A DNA stretch of 8,661 nucleotides from Lysobacterales bacterium (GCA_013298265.1 JAAFHE010000117.1:1-8661); one strand, 5' to 3'. Positions 1-6,355 are shown, counted from the stretch's first letter. Translations and numbers: made by a program. Notes: generated by a model not told the origin, from the sequence alone.

Positions 1-366
1 TATACCCAGATCGGCCTGGTCACGCTGGTCGGCCTGATCGCCAAGCACGGCATCATGATCGTGGAATTCGCCAACCAGCTACAGGAGCGCGGCGCGGAGA
101 AGAGCCAGGCCGCGTTCGAAGCCGCACGCATGCGCCTGCGCCCTATCCTCATGACGACCGGCGCGATGGTGCTCGGCGCACTGCCGCTCGCGATCGCCTC
201 CGGCGCCGGCGCCGAGGCGCGGCACCAGATCGGCTGGGTCATCGTCGGCGGCATGAGCTTCGGCACGCTGCTGACCCTGTTCGTCGTGCCCGTGGTCTAC
301 GTGCTGCTGGCGCGCAAGCATGTGCCGCAGGAGGACTTCGAGGGCGAGGCCGCAGCGGCGCATTGA
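1..366 (+). CDS. RND multidrug efflux transporter, C-terminal fragment (HAE1/AcrB-like)
   Basis: This is the last 121 residues of an inner-membrane proton-driven efflux pump; the reading frame is open at base 1, so the gene begins outside the window. The family exports drugs and other amphipathic compounds with a periplasmic adaptor and an outer-membrane channel. The visible part holds the end of one membrane helix with the GLIAKHGIMIVEFANQ segment, the cytoplasmic loop with RMRLRPILMT that is highly typical of AcrB-like pumps, a helix with GALPLAIASGAGAEAR, and the final helix ending VVPVVYVLLARK, then a short charged tail. Full family members are about 1,020-1,060 residues, so roughly a tenth is present. 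The internal ATG at 55 is not the start. The adaptor gene, usually upstream, is out of view. The substrate cannot be told from this fragment. Confidence 0.95.
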   Translation, partial: YTQIGLVTLVGLIAKHGIMIVEFANQLQERGAEKSQAAFEAARMRLRPILMTTGAMVLGALPLAIASGAGAEARHQIGWVIVGGMSFGTLLTLFVVPVVYVLLARKHVPQEDFEGEAAAAH

Positions 367-409
367 GGGAACCGGCCGAGCCGGGCGCCGCGTTCGGCGA
401 ACCACGCGA

Positions 410-433
410 CCGCGGGCGCAGCATCGCCCGCGG
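410..433. terminator. hairpin between convergent RND and GFA genes
   Basis: A perfect 9-bp stem, CCGCGGGCG at 410-418 and CGCCCGCGG at 425-433, closes a 6-base loop. It lies in the 75-base gap between two convergent stop codons (366 on + and 442 on -), where a bidirectional terminator is expected. Neither side has a T-rich tract, so it is not a textbook intrinsic terminator; it may stall polymerase or protect the 3' ends. Confidence 0.5.
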
Positions 434-441
434 GCGCCGCA

Positions 442-843
442 TCACAGATGTGCGAAGAACTCCGGCCTGTTCTGCCAGGCGTCTTGCATGCCGTCGACAT
501 AGGTGATCGGCGCTTTTGACAGTTCCTCCTCGGACACGCCGGTCAGGCAGCCGAGGTTGACGCCAAACATCTTGCCGATCGGCGTTTCTGTGCCGATGCC
601 GAACGCGCGGACGCCGCAGTGACGGCAGAAGTAATGCCGGTTCTTGCGGCTGTTGAACAGGTACTGGGTCAGCTCGCCTTCGCCGCTCAGCAGCCGAAAG
701 CCGTCCTCGCGCGCGACCGCCGGCCAGAAGCGCGTACGGCGGCATATGCTGCAATTGCAGCGATAGGTACTTTGCGTCAGATCGAGATCGGCCTCGAACG
801 TGACCGTGCCGCAATGGCAACTGCCGTGGTAGGTCTTGAGCAT
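442..843 (-). CDS. GFA/CENP-V family zinc-binding protein
   Basis: A 133-residue cytoplasmic protein of the GFA fold (named for glutathione-dependent formaldehyde-activating enzyme). The family's cysteine pattern is complete: SCHCG (C9, C11), RCNCSICRR (C29, C31, C34) and FCRHCG (C73, C76), which in the characterised enzyme bind two zinc ions. The length matches single-domain members. The start chosen is ATG at 843, just before the conserved YHGSCHCG segment; the frame stays open further upstream to 1389, but that part has no family resemblance and overlaps the divergent oxidoreductase gene. An in-frame GTG three codons upstream is possible. Many GFA proteins have no proven substrate, and no formaldehyde dehydrogenase or glutathione gene is next to it, so a formaldehyde role should not be assumed. 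It is convergent with the RND gene and divergent from the oxidoreductase. Confidence 0.9.
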   Translation of the reverse strand: MLKTYHGSCHCGTVTFEADLDLTQSTYRCNCSICRRTRFWPAVAREDGFRLLSGEGELTQYLFNSRKNRHYFCRHCGVRAFGIGTETPIGKMFGVNLGCLTGVSEEELSKAPITYVDGMQDAWQNRPEFFAHL

Positions 844-1192
844 GGGTCGCACCTGGGCGTAGTCAGGGAGTCGGCAACGGGGAACCGGAAACCATCGCGC
901 GACACAGGGTTGCGCGAGGACGCGCGTCGCCAAGAATGCCGCATCGTCCGTGATCGCGTCCACGCCGGGCGCACGGTGCAGAGCGCACGCTTCGAGGTCC
1001 TGGCGACGCGGGCCGATCAACGACGAAACAGCGTCCCCACGCACGCGATCCGGGCGAGAACGAACCGCGCCGCGGCTTGCCTCGACGTTCGTCACATTGC
1101 GCGGTCCGCGCCCGGCGCGCACCCTTGCGACCTCGCCGCCTCGCCCCGGTGGGCGACCCGCCCCTTCACGCACCGGTGATTTGCAAATATCC
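844..1192. other. 349-base divergent intergenic region, no gene seen
   Basis: This spacer separates two divergent genes and should hold both promoters. No reading frame here resembles a protein. Two small symmetric elements lie close to the plus-strand start: GGGCG/CGCCC (1151-1155 and 1159-1163, 3-base loop) and the perfect palindrome CACCGGTG at 1171-1178, which ends 14 bases before the ATG at 1193. Either could be an operator or chance in GC-rich DNA. No convincing -35/-10 pair was found on either strand. Confidence 0.4.
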
Positions 1193-2293
1193 ATGTCAAC
1201 TTTGTTCAGTCCAGTGACCGTCGGCTCGCTCAGGCTCGCCAACCGCATCGTCATCGCGCCGATGTGCCAGTACTCCGCCGAGAACGGCTGCATGACCGAC
1301 TGGCACACCATCCACCTGGGACAGCTCGCGCTGTCCGGCGCCGCGCTGCTCACGATCGAGGCCACGGCCGTGCGGCCGGAAGGCCGCATCAGCTATGCGG
1401 ACGTCGGCCTCTGGGACGACACGACCGAGGCCGCGATGGCAACGACGTTGGCGCGCGTGCGCCGCTATTCGGACATGCCGGTCGCGATCCAGCTTGCGCA
1501 TGCGGGCCGCAAGGCCTCGACCGACCTGCCCTGGCACGGCGGAAAGCCGATCGCGCCGGACCAGGCCAACGGCTGGCAGACCGTCGCACCGTCGGCGCTG
1601 CCATTCGCGCCGCACTACCCTGCGCCGCTCGTGCTGGACCGGGACGCGATGGGCTCCGTGCGCGATGCTTTCGCCGCCGCTGCGCGGCGTGCGGCGCGCC
1701 TGGGTCTCGACGCCGTGCAGGTCCACGCCGCGCACGGCTATCTGCTGCATCAGTTCCTTTCGCCGCTCGCCAATCGTCGTGAAGACGCCTACGGCGGCAG
1801 CCTCGAGAACCGGCTGCGCTTCCCGCTCGAAGTCTTCGATGCGGTACGCGACGCGTTTCCGCCCGAACGCCCGGTCAGCGTGCGCGTCTCCGGCAGCGAC
1901 TGGATCGACGGCGGCTGGAGCGTCGAGGACACGATCGTGTTCGCGCAGGCACTGGAGCGGCGCGGCTGCAGCGTGATCCACGTCTCCAGCGGTGGTGTCG
2001 ATCCGGCGCAGAAGATTCCGGTCGCACCCGGCTACCAGGTGCCGATGGCGCGCGCCGTCAAGGCCAGTGTCGGCATTCCCGTCGTCGCCGTCGGCCTGAT
2101 CACCGAGTACGACCACGCCGAAGCCATCGTCGCCAACGGCGATGCCGATCTCGTCGCGCTCGCCCGCGCCATGCTCTACGACCCGCGCTGGCCGTGGCAC
2201 GCGGCCGCACACCTGGGTGCGTCGGTAAAGGCACCCGCGCAGTACCTGCGCTCGCAGCCGCGGCGCTTTCCGAAGCTGTTCGACACTCCTTGA
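1193..2293 (+). CDS. Old Yellow Enzyme-family NADH:flavin oxidoreductase (YqjM/XenA-like)
   Basis: A 366-residue FMN-dependent ene-reductase, predicted to use NAD(P)H to reduce activated C=C bonds of alpha,beta-unsaturated carbonyls and possibly nitro compounds or nitrate esters. It belongs to the class of B. subtilis YqjM and Pseudomonas XenA: PMCQYSAENG carries the class-defining C25 and Y27; HAGRKAS lies at 103-109; VHAAHGYLLHQF contains the substrate-anion pair H178/H181 and Y183; REDAYGGSLENR lies at 196-207; the FMN phosphate end appears as VALARAMLYDP near 321-331, followed by W335. The length matches XenA (about 363). The start at 1193 places the canonical N-terminus MSTLFSPVTVGSLRLANRI; the 81 in-frame codons upstream look non-coding. 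There is only a weak, distant Shine-Dalgarno (GGTGA, 1175-1179). It has no signal peptide, so it is cytoplasmic. Likely a detoxification or stress enzyme; the true substrate is unknown. Confidence 0.95.
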   Translation: MSTLFSPVTVGSLRLANRIVIAPMCQYSAENGCMTDWHTIHLGQLALSGAALLTIEATAVRPEGRISYADVGLWDDTTEAAMATTLARVRRYSDMPVAIQLAHAGRKASTDLPWHGGKPIAPDQANGWQTVAPSALPFAPHYPAPLVLDRDAMGSVRDAFAAAARRAARLGLDAVQVHAAHGYLLHQFLSPLANRREDAYGGSLENRLRFPLEVFDAVRDAFPPERPVSVRVSGSDWIDGGWSVEDTIVFAQALERRGCSVIHVSSGGVDPAQKIPVAPGYQVPMARAVKASVGIPVVAVGLITEYDHAEAIVANGDADLVALARAMLYDPRWPWHAAAHLGASVKAPAQYLRSQPRRFPKLFDTP

Positions 2294-2331
2294 ACGCCCG
2301 GCGCAAGGGATGCGGACGCGCCAGCGTTCAA
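2290..2331. terminator. hairpin containing both convergent stop codons
   Basis: An interrupted inverted repeat spans the 34-base gap between two convergent genes: outer arms TTGAACGC (2290-2297) and GCGTTCAA (2324-2331), inner arms GGCGC (2300-2304) and GCGCC (2318-2322), and a 13-base loop. The TGA of the oxidoreductase (2291-2293) and the TGA of the ankyrin gene (2328-2330, minus) sit opposite each other in the outer stem. No T-tract follows on either strand. A bidirectional terminator or 3'-end stabiliser is the likeliest role. Confidence 0.5.
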
Positions 2332-2861
2332 CGCTTCCTGACACTCAGGAACGCCACGGCATCGAGCCGTCCGAAATAGTGCGCTTCCTCCAACGGCGTC
2401 GTATCACCGTCGATCACAGTGCGCAGATCGAAATCGGCGCCGTGCCGTATCAGTAGCTGCGACGTCGGCACGTCGTTGCGAACCGCGGCCAGATGCGCCG
2501 CGGTACAACCGTTGATGCCGCGCAGGTCCGGATCAGCGCCGCTCTGCAGCAGCAGCTCAATTGCCACGAGCCGGTCATCCCGAGCGCCATCTATCGCCGA
2601 GTGCAGCGGCGTATAGCCTTCGTCGTCGCGGAACCGCAGCGTCACGCCGCGCCTGATCATCCAGTTGAGGGCGAGCAGCGAACCGCAGTCGATCGCATTG
2701 GTGATCCAGTGGCGTCCGGTGAAGCCATCGACCCCGTCGGGAAACCCGTCGACGAGTTCGGCCAGCTCATCGAGATCCGCGACGCTGCCCGAAGCCAGCA
2801 AGCGCATGATCTCGTCATAGTCGCGATCAGCGGTGTACCGCGGCGTTGCGCGCTTGTTCAT
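2328..2861 (-). CDS. small ankyrin-repeat protein
   Basis: A 177-residue protein built mainly of ankyrin repeats, helix-loop-helix units that mediate protein-protein binding. The clearest repeats run from about 80 to 112 (GYTPLHSAI ... LLLQSGADPDLR) and 116 to 148 (INGCTAAHLAA ... LLIRHGADFDLR), with degenerate units before (about 50-78, ending MIRRGVTLRFRD) and after (about 152-175, DTTPLEEAHYFGRLDAV). The first 45 residues are acidic and helical in character, with no recognisable domain. It has no signal peptide or membrane segment, so it is presumably cytoplasmic. Start: ATG at 2861, with GGGA (2870-2873) 8 bases upstream; a start 24 codons further up has weaker support. It is convergent with the oxidoreductase and divergent from the acetyltransferase, so it is probably transcribed alone. 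The binding partner cannot be inferred. Confidence 0.88.
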   Translation of the reverse strand: MNKRATPRYTADRDYDEIMRLLASGSVADLDELAELVDGFPDGVDGFTGRHWITNAIDCGSLLALNWMIRRGVTLRFRDDEGYTPLHSAIDGARDDRLVAIELLLQSGADPDLRGINGCTAAHLAAVRNDVPTSQLLIRHGADFDLRTVIDGDTTPLEEAHYFGRLDAVAFLSVRKR

Positions 2862-3023
2862 CGTCCCGTTCCCGCTGACCGTTGACGCGAGTCTGCCATC
2901 GCACGAACGACCATACATCCGCACCGACGGCACGCACGGACTTCGCTGGCGCCGTGCCGAGCCGCGCCCGTATCACGACCTTGTTAGCATCGCGCGGCTT
3001 ACCACCAACCCAGGTCACCTCCA
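2862..3023. promoter_or_regulatory. divergent promoter region, ankyrin / GNAT genes
   Basis: This 162-base spacer between two divergent starts must hold both promoters. A possible plus-strand -10 element is TAGCAT at 2985-2990, within a locally AT-richer stretch; no good -35 partner was found 16-18 bases upstream. An AGGT at 3012-3015, 8 bases from the ATG at 3024, is a modest ribosome binding site for the acetyltransferase. No operator-like symmetry stands out. Confidence 0.3.
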
Positions 3024-3500
3024 ATGCCCACCGACGTACTCGTGCGCCCCTACCGCGATACCGACTGGGAGCGGCTCTGCATCATCCACGATGCCGCGCG
3101 GCTGGATGAGTTGCGCCAGAGCGCTGGCGTCGCCGCGTTCCTGCCGCTGACACAGGCCGCCGGCAACGAAGGGCTGTTCGACTACACGGTATGCGTCGCC
3201 GAGGCCGACGGCCGCGTGGACGGTTTCGTCGCCTTTAACGACGACGAACTCGCCTGGCTCTACGTCGATCCCACCGGCTATCGACGCGGCATCGGCCGCG
3301 CGCTCGTGCGGCATGCGGTCAGCAGCGCGCCGGGGCCATTGACGGTCGAAGTGCTCGAAGGCAACGAGGCCGCGCTGCGGCTGTATCTCGACGAAGGCTT
3401 CCGCCAACTGCGCCGTGTCGAGGGGCGGATGGCTGGTAACGATGCGTTTCCGGCGGTTGCGCTGGTGCTGCGGCATCTGCCGTCCGTGTCGCGCGCATGA
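3024..3500 (+). CDS. GNAT-family N-acetyltransferase
   Basis: A 158-residue acetyl-CoA-dependent N-acetyltransferase of the GNAT superfamily. The N-terminus VLVRPYRDTDWERLCIIHDAAR is typical of the first strand and helix. Motif A is clear: the beta-4 strand ELAWLYVDP (75-83), then the pyrophosphate-binding loop YRRGIGRAL (86-94), which fits the R/Q-x-x-G-x-G/A consensus. Motif B follows as VEVLEGNEAALRLYLDEGF (108-126), with the conserved N114, Y121 and GF pair. The length is standard for a single domain. The gene is flanked by a divergent and a convergent gene, so it is probably monocistronic. Substrates in this superfamily range from amino acids and antibiotics to protein N-termini; nothing here identifies which. 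Confidence 0.92.
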   Translation: MPTDVLVRPYRDTDWERLCIIHDAARLDELRQSAGVAAFLPLTQAAGNEGLFDYTVCVAEADGRVDGFVAFNDDELAWLYVDPTGYRRGIGRALVRHAVSSAPGPLTVEVLEGNEAALRLYLDEGFRQLRRVEGRMAGNDAFPAVALVLRHLPSVSRA

Positions 3501-3686
3501 ATGGCCCTGTGCCGCAGCAGCCGGAGCAGCGCGCGTCAGAGCGTGCGTCTTGGCGACCTCAGTAGAAGGGGCGTGAGAAGGTCATTCACCTACTCAGAGC
3601 TGACGGAATCGGCTTGAACGAACTGTTGGGCAACACCGGCGCGTCCTCTTGAATGCACGGCTTCTTTAGAGGTCGACTTCAAGTGC
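3501..3686. other. convergent intergenic region, no clear gene
   Basis: This 186-base gap separates the convergent acetyltransferase and NTF2-like genes. It contains a 38-codon open frame (3501-3617, +) whose ATG follows the acetyltransferase TGA by one base; it has no recognisable family. From about 3550 to 3690 the composition is visibly less GC-rich than the flanking genes. A loose inverted repeat, CTTGAA (3648-3653) and TTCAAG (3678-3683), brackets 24 bases; the loop is long and it is not a strong terminator. Confidence 0.35.
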
Positions 3687-4262
3687 CTAGCGCGTCGGCG
3701 TGGGTGCCTGCGATGGCACGGCGCGATGGTCCAGGCTCAGCACACGTGCAAGCCGCCAACGCCCATCCTGGAGACGCCACACATTGACGAACTCCGCTAA
3801 CGTACTGGTGGCCGCGCCGCGCTCGTCGAACCGATGGAGCCCCATCTGCACGGCTCCATACCCCTCGATCGGGTACACCCGCAAACTGCCGGGAACGATG
3901 GTCCGTTTGATGCCGCGGTCGTGCGGGCACGACGCGGTGAGGCGGCGCGTGTTCTCGCGCACCTGCTCGCCCACGGCAAGGCCAGTTTGGTCGTGGTAGA
4001 ACTCGACGTCGTCGGTAAAAATGGCGTTGGCTTTGGCGGCATCGCACGATACGAACGATGCGTCAAACAGGATGCTGTCCATTTGCGCCAGCGCATCGAA
4101 CAGAGCATCCGGACGCAAGCGGCCGGTGCTGTCCGTGGAGGGTGGTGAAATCATCAACTCCTGGGTTTGTGGCGACGTGACCTTGTCAGGCCGATCCGGT
4201 TGTAGGGAGCAGCCCATTGACGCGAGCGCCGTGACCACTGCCAGAACGAAAATTCTCACCAT
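3687..4262 (-). CDS. exported NTF2-like (DUF4440/SnoaL-type) protein, possible lipoprotein
   Basis: A 191-residue protein with one NTF2-like cone-fold domain at about 50-182, a fold used both by small enzymes and by binding proteins. Family features: LFDASFVSCDAAKANAIF, the strand DDVEFYHDQTG (84-94), VYPIEGYGAVQMG (129-141) and the closing EFVNVWRLQDGRWRLARVLSLDHRA, the usual DUF4440 end. The N-terminus is hydrophobic and ends ALASMGC, so C18 may be lipidated, but the residues before it are a poor lipobox; ordinary Sec export is the alternative. The start at 4262 is set by the hydrophobic leader; a strong GGGAGG (4265-4270) lies only 2 bases from the ATG, unusually close. It is paralogous to the next gene upstream on the same strand (91-base gap) and probably cotranscribed with it. 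The ligand or reaction is unknown. Confidence 0.82.
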   Translation of the reverse strand: MVRIFVLAVVTALASMGCSLQPDRPDKVTSPQTQELMISPPSTDSTGRLRPDALFDALAQMDSILFDASFVSCDAAKANAIFTDDVEFYHDQTGLAVGEQVRENTRRLTASCPHDRGIKRTIVPGSLRVYPIEGYGAVQMGLHRFDERGAATSTLAEFVNVWRLQDGRWRLARVLSLDHRAVPSQAPTPTR

Positions 4263-4353
4263 TGCCTCCCTTGTAACGCCTGACGCCTGAGTTGAACCGC
4301 CCCGCGGCGGGCAGCGGATTTCCGCCTCGCCGACTGCCGCGCGAGTCGACAGA

Positions 4354-4917
4354 TCAGCCAGCCGCAACCGCCTTGCGCGGCGCCAGCTCAGCCTTCTCCT
4401 TTTCCGTCAACGCCCGGTGCCCGTAGCTCACAATGCGCGTGAGCTGCCAGCGTTCGCCGTCGCGTTTCCAGATCATGAGGAAGCGGGCGCTGCCTTCGCA
4501 CTGACCCGTGGCGACCTGGCAGAAGATGTGTTCGCCTTCCTCGATCGCACCGTAATCGTGGATCGGGTAGATCTTCAGCGTCGCCGGCAGCAGCTCGCGG
4601 CGGACCTTGTGGCAGATGTTCTCGCGCGTAGCCTTGATGACGCTGTCGCGGTCGAAGGTGGCGCCGCCTTTGTCGTGGAAGAACTCAACGGTGGGCGAGA
4701 ACAGCGGCGTAAAGGTATCGAGATCGCAGGCGTTGTAGGCGTCGAAGAGCTGCTTGTCGAGCGCGGTGATGGTGCGGGTCAATGCAGCGTCGGCGGTGCC
4801 GTCGTCCACGGCGGGTGCGGGCGCCGTGCTCGCAGGATCGGCGGCGGGCGATGCGGCTGACGCACAGGCGAGGGCGACGGCGAGGGAGATGCGGAGGGGA
4901 AAGCGGAAGCGGGCCAT
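4354..4917 (-). CDS. secreted NTF2-like (DUF4440/SnoaL-type) protein
   Basis: A 187-residue periplasmic or secreted protein. The N-terminus is a clear Sec signal peptide (basic MARFRFPLR, a hydrophobic stretch to about residue 20, then ASAASPAA with cleavage around 22-26), followed by an Ala/Pro linker to about 40 and an NTF2-like domain at 43-172. Domain markers: LFDAYNACDLDTF (58-70), VEFFHDKGG (77-85), IYPIHDYGAIEEGEHIF (116-132), RFLMIWKRDGERWQLTRIVSYGHRA. Four cysteines in the mature domain (C64, C102, C133, C140) could pair in the periplasm. Start: ATG at 4917 with AAGGA (4926-4930) 8 bases upstream; the frame continues to 5076, but that would bury the signal peptide. The gene downstream is a diverged copy. 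NTF2-like folds occur in isomerases, dehydratases and non-catalytic binders, so no reaction is assigned. Confidence 0.86.
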   Translation of the reverse strand: MARFRFPLRISLAVALACASAASPAADPASTAPAPAVDDGTADAALTRTITALDKQLFDAYNACDLDTFTPLFSPTVEFFHDKGGATFDRDSVIKATRENICHKVRRELLPATLKIYPIHDYGAIEEGEHIFCQVATGQCEGSARFLMIWKRDGERWQLTRIVSYGHRALTEKEKAELAPRKAVAAG

Positions 4918-5204
4918 ATGGCAGGTCCTTGGTGAGTGTTGCTGTGAATTGGTCGGTTCGACGTGTGACCACGGAAACGAACCGATGCGCAAGGGATACG
5001 CTGATCGCGGCATCGGTTGCAGCGTCCGGTGCGGCGATGGTGGCGGTGGGGCAGCCACGGCACGCCGCACGACCAACGCCGGGCGCCGCCGTCGGAAGCG
5101 GGCTTTGGGCTATGCGCCTACGTCGCCGATGCCACCACGCTGGGAGTGCGGCGGCATTGAGGACGATCCTGCCCGGCGGGCGAGGCCCGCAGCGTCCGGG
5201 CGCA
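4918..5204. other. intergenic region, no gene; presumed promoter of the NTF2-like pair
   Basis: This 287-base stretch lies between the NTF2-like start at 4917 and the terminator of the upstream minus-strand gene. Open frames cross it in several registers, but none resembles a protein. It should hold the promoter for the two NTF2-like genes, since a terminator separates them from the gene upstream; no good -35/-10 pair was recognised. A GC-only hairpin, GCGGGC/GCCCGC with a GAG loop, lies at 5176-5190, just beyond the intrinsic terminator, and may be a backup. Confidence 0.4.
4926..4930 (-). promoter_or_regulatory. ribosome binding site deciding the start at 4917
   Basis: On the minus strand AAGGA lies 8 bases before the ATG at 4917. 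This spacing, together with the signal peptide that starts there, favours 4917 over the in-frame starts further upstream. Confidence 0.65.
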
Positions 5205-5234
5205 CCACAAACAAACGCCGCCGGACTGCGGCGT
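5205..5234 (-). terminator. intrinsic terminator of the LprI/MliC-like gene
   Basis: Read on the minus strand: a perfect 7-bp stem, ACGCCGC and GCGGCGT (5228-5234 and 5215-5221 on the window), with a 6-base loop, followed at once by TTTGTTTG. This is a hairpin plus T-rich tail in the correct orientation, 43 bases after the stop codon at 5278. It is the best terminator in the window and argues that the NTF2-like pair has its own promoter. Confidence 0.75.
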
Positions 5235-5277
5235 CAGGGTTCGCCCGGCCTGTACTCAGCGGCGAAGCCTGCCCTGC

Positions 5278-6348
5278 TCATTTCGCGATGCAGACGAATT
5301 TGTCCGTGTCCCACTCGACGCTGGCCCCGCCCTCCTGCTCCCAGAACTCAACGCCCTTGGCGACGTAGCGGGTGCCGTCGGCGCTGGGCGTGGCCAGCGC
5401 GATGACCTGGCGGTCGCCGCGCGTCAACACCGCGGCAGGCGGGTCGGTGATATAGAACGCGGCGGTGAAGGGTTCGCCTTCAATCCCCTTGCACAGGTAG
5501 CTCTTCATCCTTGCTGCCTCCAGCGCGCCGGACTGGATCTGCAGTTCGATCTGGCGGCGCCGGTACGCGTCGCGCAGGCACAACGGCGCATCGTCGGCCT
5601 TGCTGCAGGCGTTGCGCTGCGCCAGCCATTGCTTCTGCGCGGCACGCTGGCGGGTCTGCTCGTCGGCGGGCCAGGTCCGCATGGCGTCGCCGTAGGTGTC
5701 GTTCAATTTCCGATCCATCGCGGCGAGTTCGCTGCTTGCGCAGACAGTTTTCTCCGCCGGCAGCTTGGCTTCGGCGCAGGCAAAGGACGGACCATCGCCG
5801 CTGCGCTTGGACGGCGCAGCCACGGTTTCCTTCGGTAGCGCGGTCGCCGCATCGAACGACGCCAGCGCCGCGATCACGATGTCACCGCCGCCGCTGCTCG
5901 CGGTCACGTACTTGCCACGCACGGTGGGATTCCTGGGATAGCCGCGACCGTCGAACGCCAGTTCGACATCGCCGGCTTCGGCACCGCCGCCACCGACATT
6001 GACGATGAGATTGCGCCAGCCCCGGGTGCGCGTAGCGGACACGCGGACCGGCAGGTTGGTCAGCCCGATAGTCCCCATGCGCCAGTAGCCGCTGCCCAGC
6101 AAGGTATACACCAGGGTGGGACAGCCACCGCTGCCGCAGGCTACCGGGCCGACGACGTGGACCAGCAGCTCATTCTTGCCGTCGTCGTTGAGATCCGCGG
6201 ACGCCTCGACGTAGCGTGTCGGCATGGCCTCGTCGCCGGCGTAATCCTTGCGGAGATCACGGAGCACATCAGCCGGCAGCTCGGCGTGTACCGCCACGGA
6301 GGCGAGCAACAGCGTTACGGCAATGGCGCACTTCGACTTCATGGTCAT
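5278..6348 (-). CDS. secreted multidomain protein: CGSGGC domain, LprI/DUF1311 domain, MliC-like domain
   Basis: A 356-residue protein with a Sec signal peptide (basic MTMKSK, hydrophobic core, cleavage after VHA, residue 22). Part one (about 23-145) has a calcium-loop-like DLNDDGKNE (52-60), the CGSGGC motif (71-76), GWRNLIV and FDGRGYPRNPT, a combination seen in exported proteobacterial proteins of unknown role. Part two (188-270) is an LprI/DUF1311 domain: FACAEAKLPAEKTVC, LAAMDRKLNDTY, QKQWLAQRNAC and LCLRDAYRRRQIEL, with four cysteines (C191, C203, C248, C257). Part three (281-356) resembles MliC: SYLCKG, TRYVAKGVEFWEQEGGASVEW, and C286/C353. LprI and MliC families inhibit c-type lysozyme, so periplasmic protection of the cell wall is inferred. 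The start at 6348 is preferred over ATG 6342 by its ribosome binding site. It ends at its own terminator. Confidence 0.87.
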   Translation of the reverse strand: MTMKSKCAIAVTLLLASVAVHAELPADVLRDLRKDYAGDEAMPTRYVEASADLNDDGKNELLVHVVGPVACGSGGCPTLVYTLLGSGYWRMGTIGLTNLPVRVSATRTRGWRNLIVNVGGGGAEAGDVELAFDGRGYPRNPTVRGKYVTASSGGGDIVIAALASFDAATALPKETVAAPSKRSGDGPSFACAEAKLPAEKTVCASSELAAMDRKLNDTYGDAMRTWPADEQTRQRAAQKQWLAQRNACSKADDAPLCLRDAYRRRQIELQIQSGALEAARMKSYLCKGIEGEPFTAAFYITDPPAAVLTRGDRQVIALATPSADGTRYVAKGVEFWEQEGGASVEWDTDKFVCIAK

Positions 6349-6355
6349 GACCCGT

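Noticed and set aside
950..1192. N-terminal extension of the oxidoreductase
   Set aside because: Arg/Pro-rich with no similarity to the family; the conserved start of the fold is just after 1193.
844..1389. N-terminal extension of the GFA frame on the minus strand
   Set aside because: The extension resembles nothing and runs into the start of the divergent oxidoreductase; the GFA fold begins at 843.
1196..2344. Long minus-strand open frame (382 codons) opposite the oxidoreductase
   Set aside because: It has an Arg/Ala/Gly-rich composition with no motif and lies fully opposite a gene with clear catalytic residues; it is a shadow from high GC.
3501..3617. 38-codon frame directly after the acetyltransferase
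   Set aside because: No ribosome binding site or family resemblance; kept only as an observation.
4754..5405. Two overlapping plus-strand frames of about 205 codons across the 4918-5277 gap
   Set aside because: Low-complexity Arg/Ala/Gly composition, overlapping the ends of two real minus-strand genes; no start signal and no motif.
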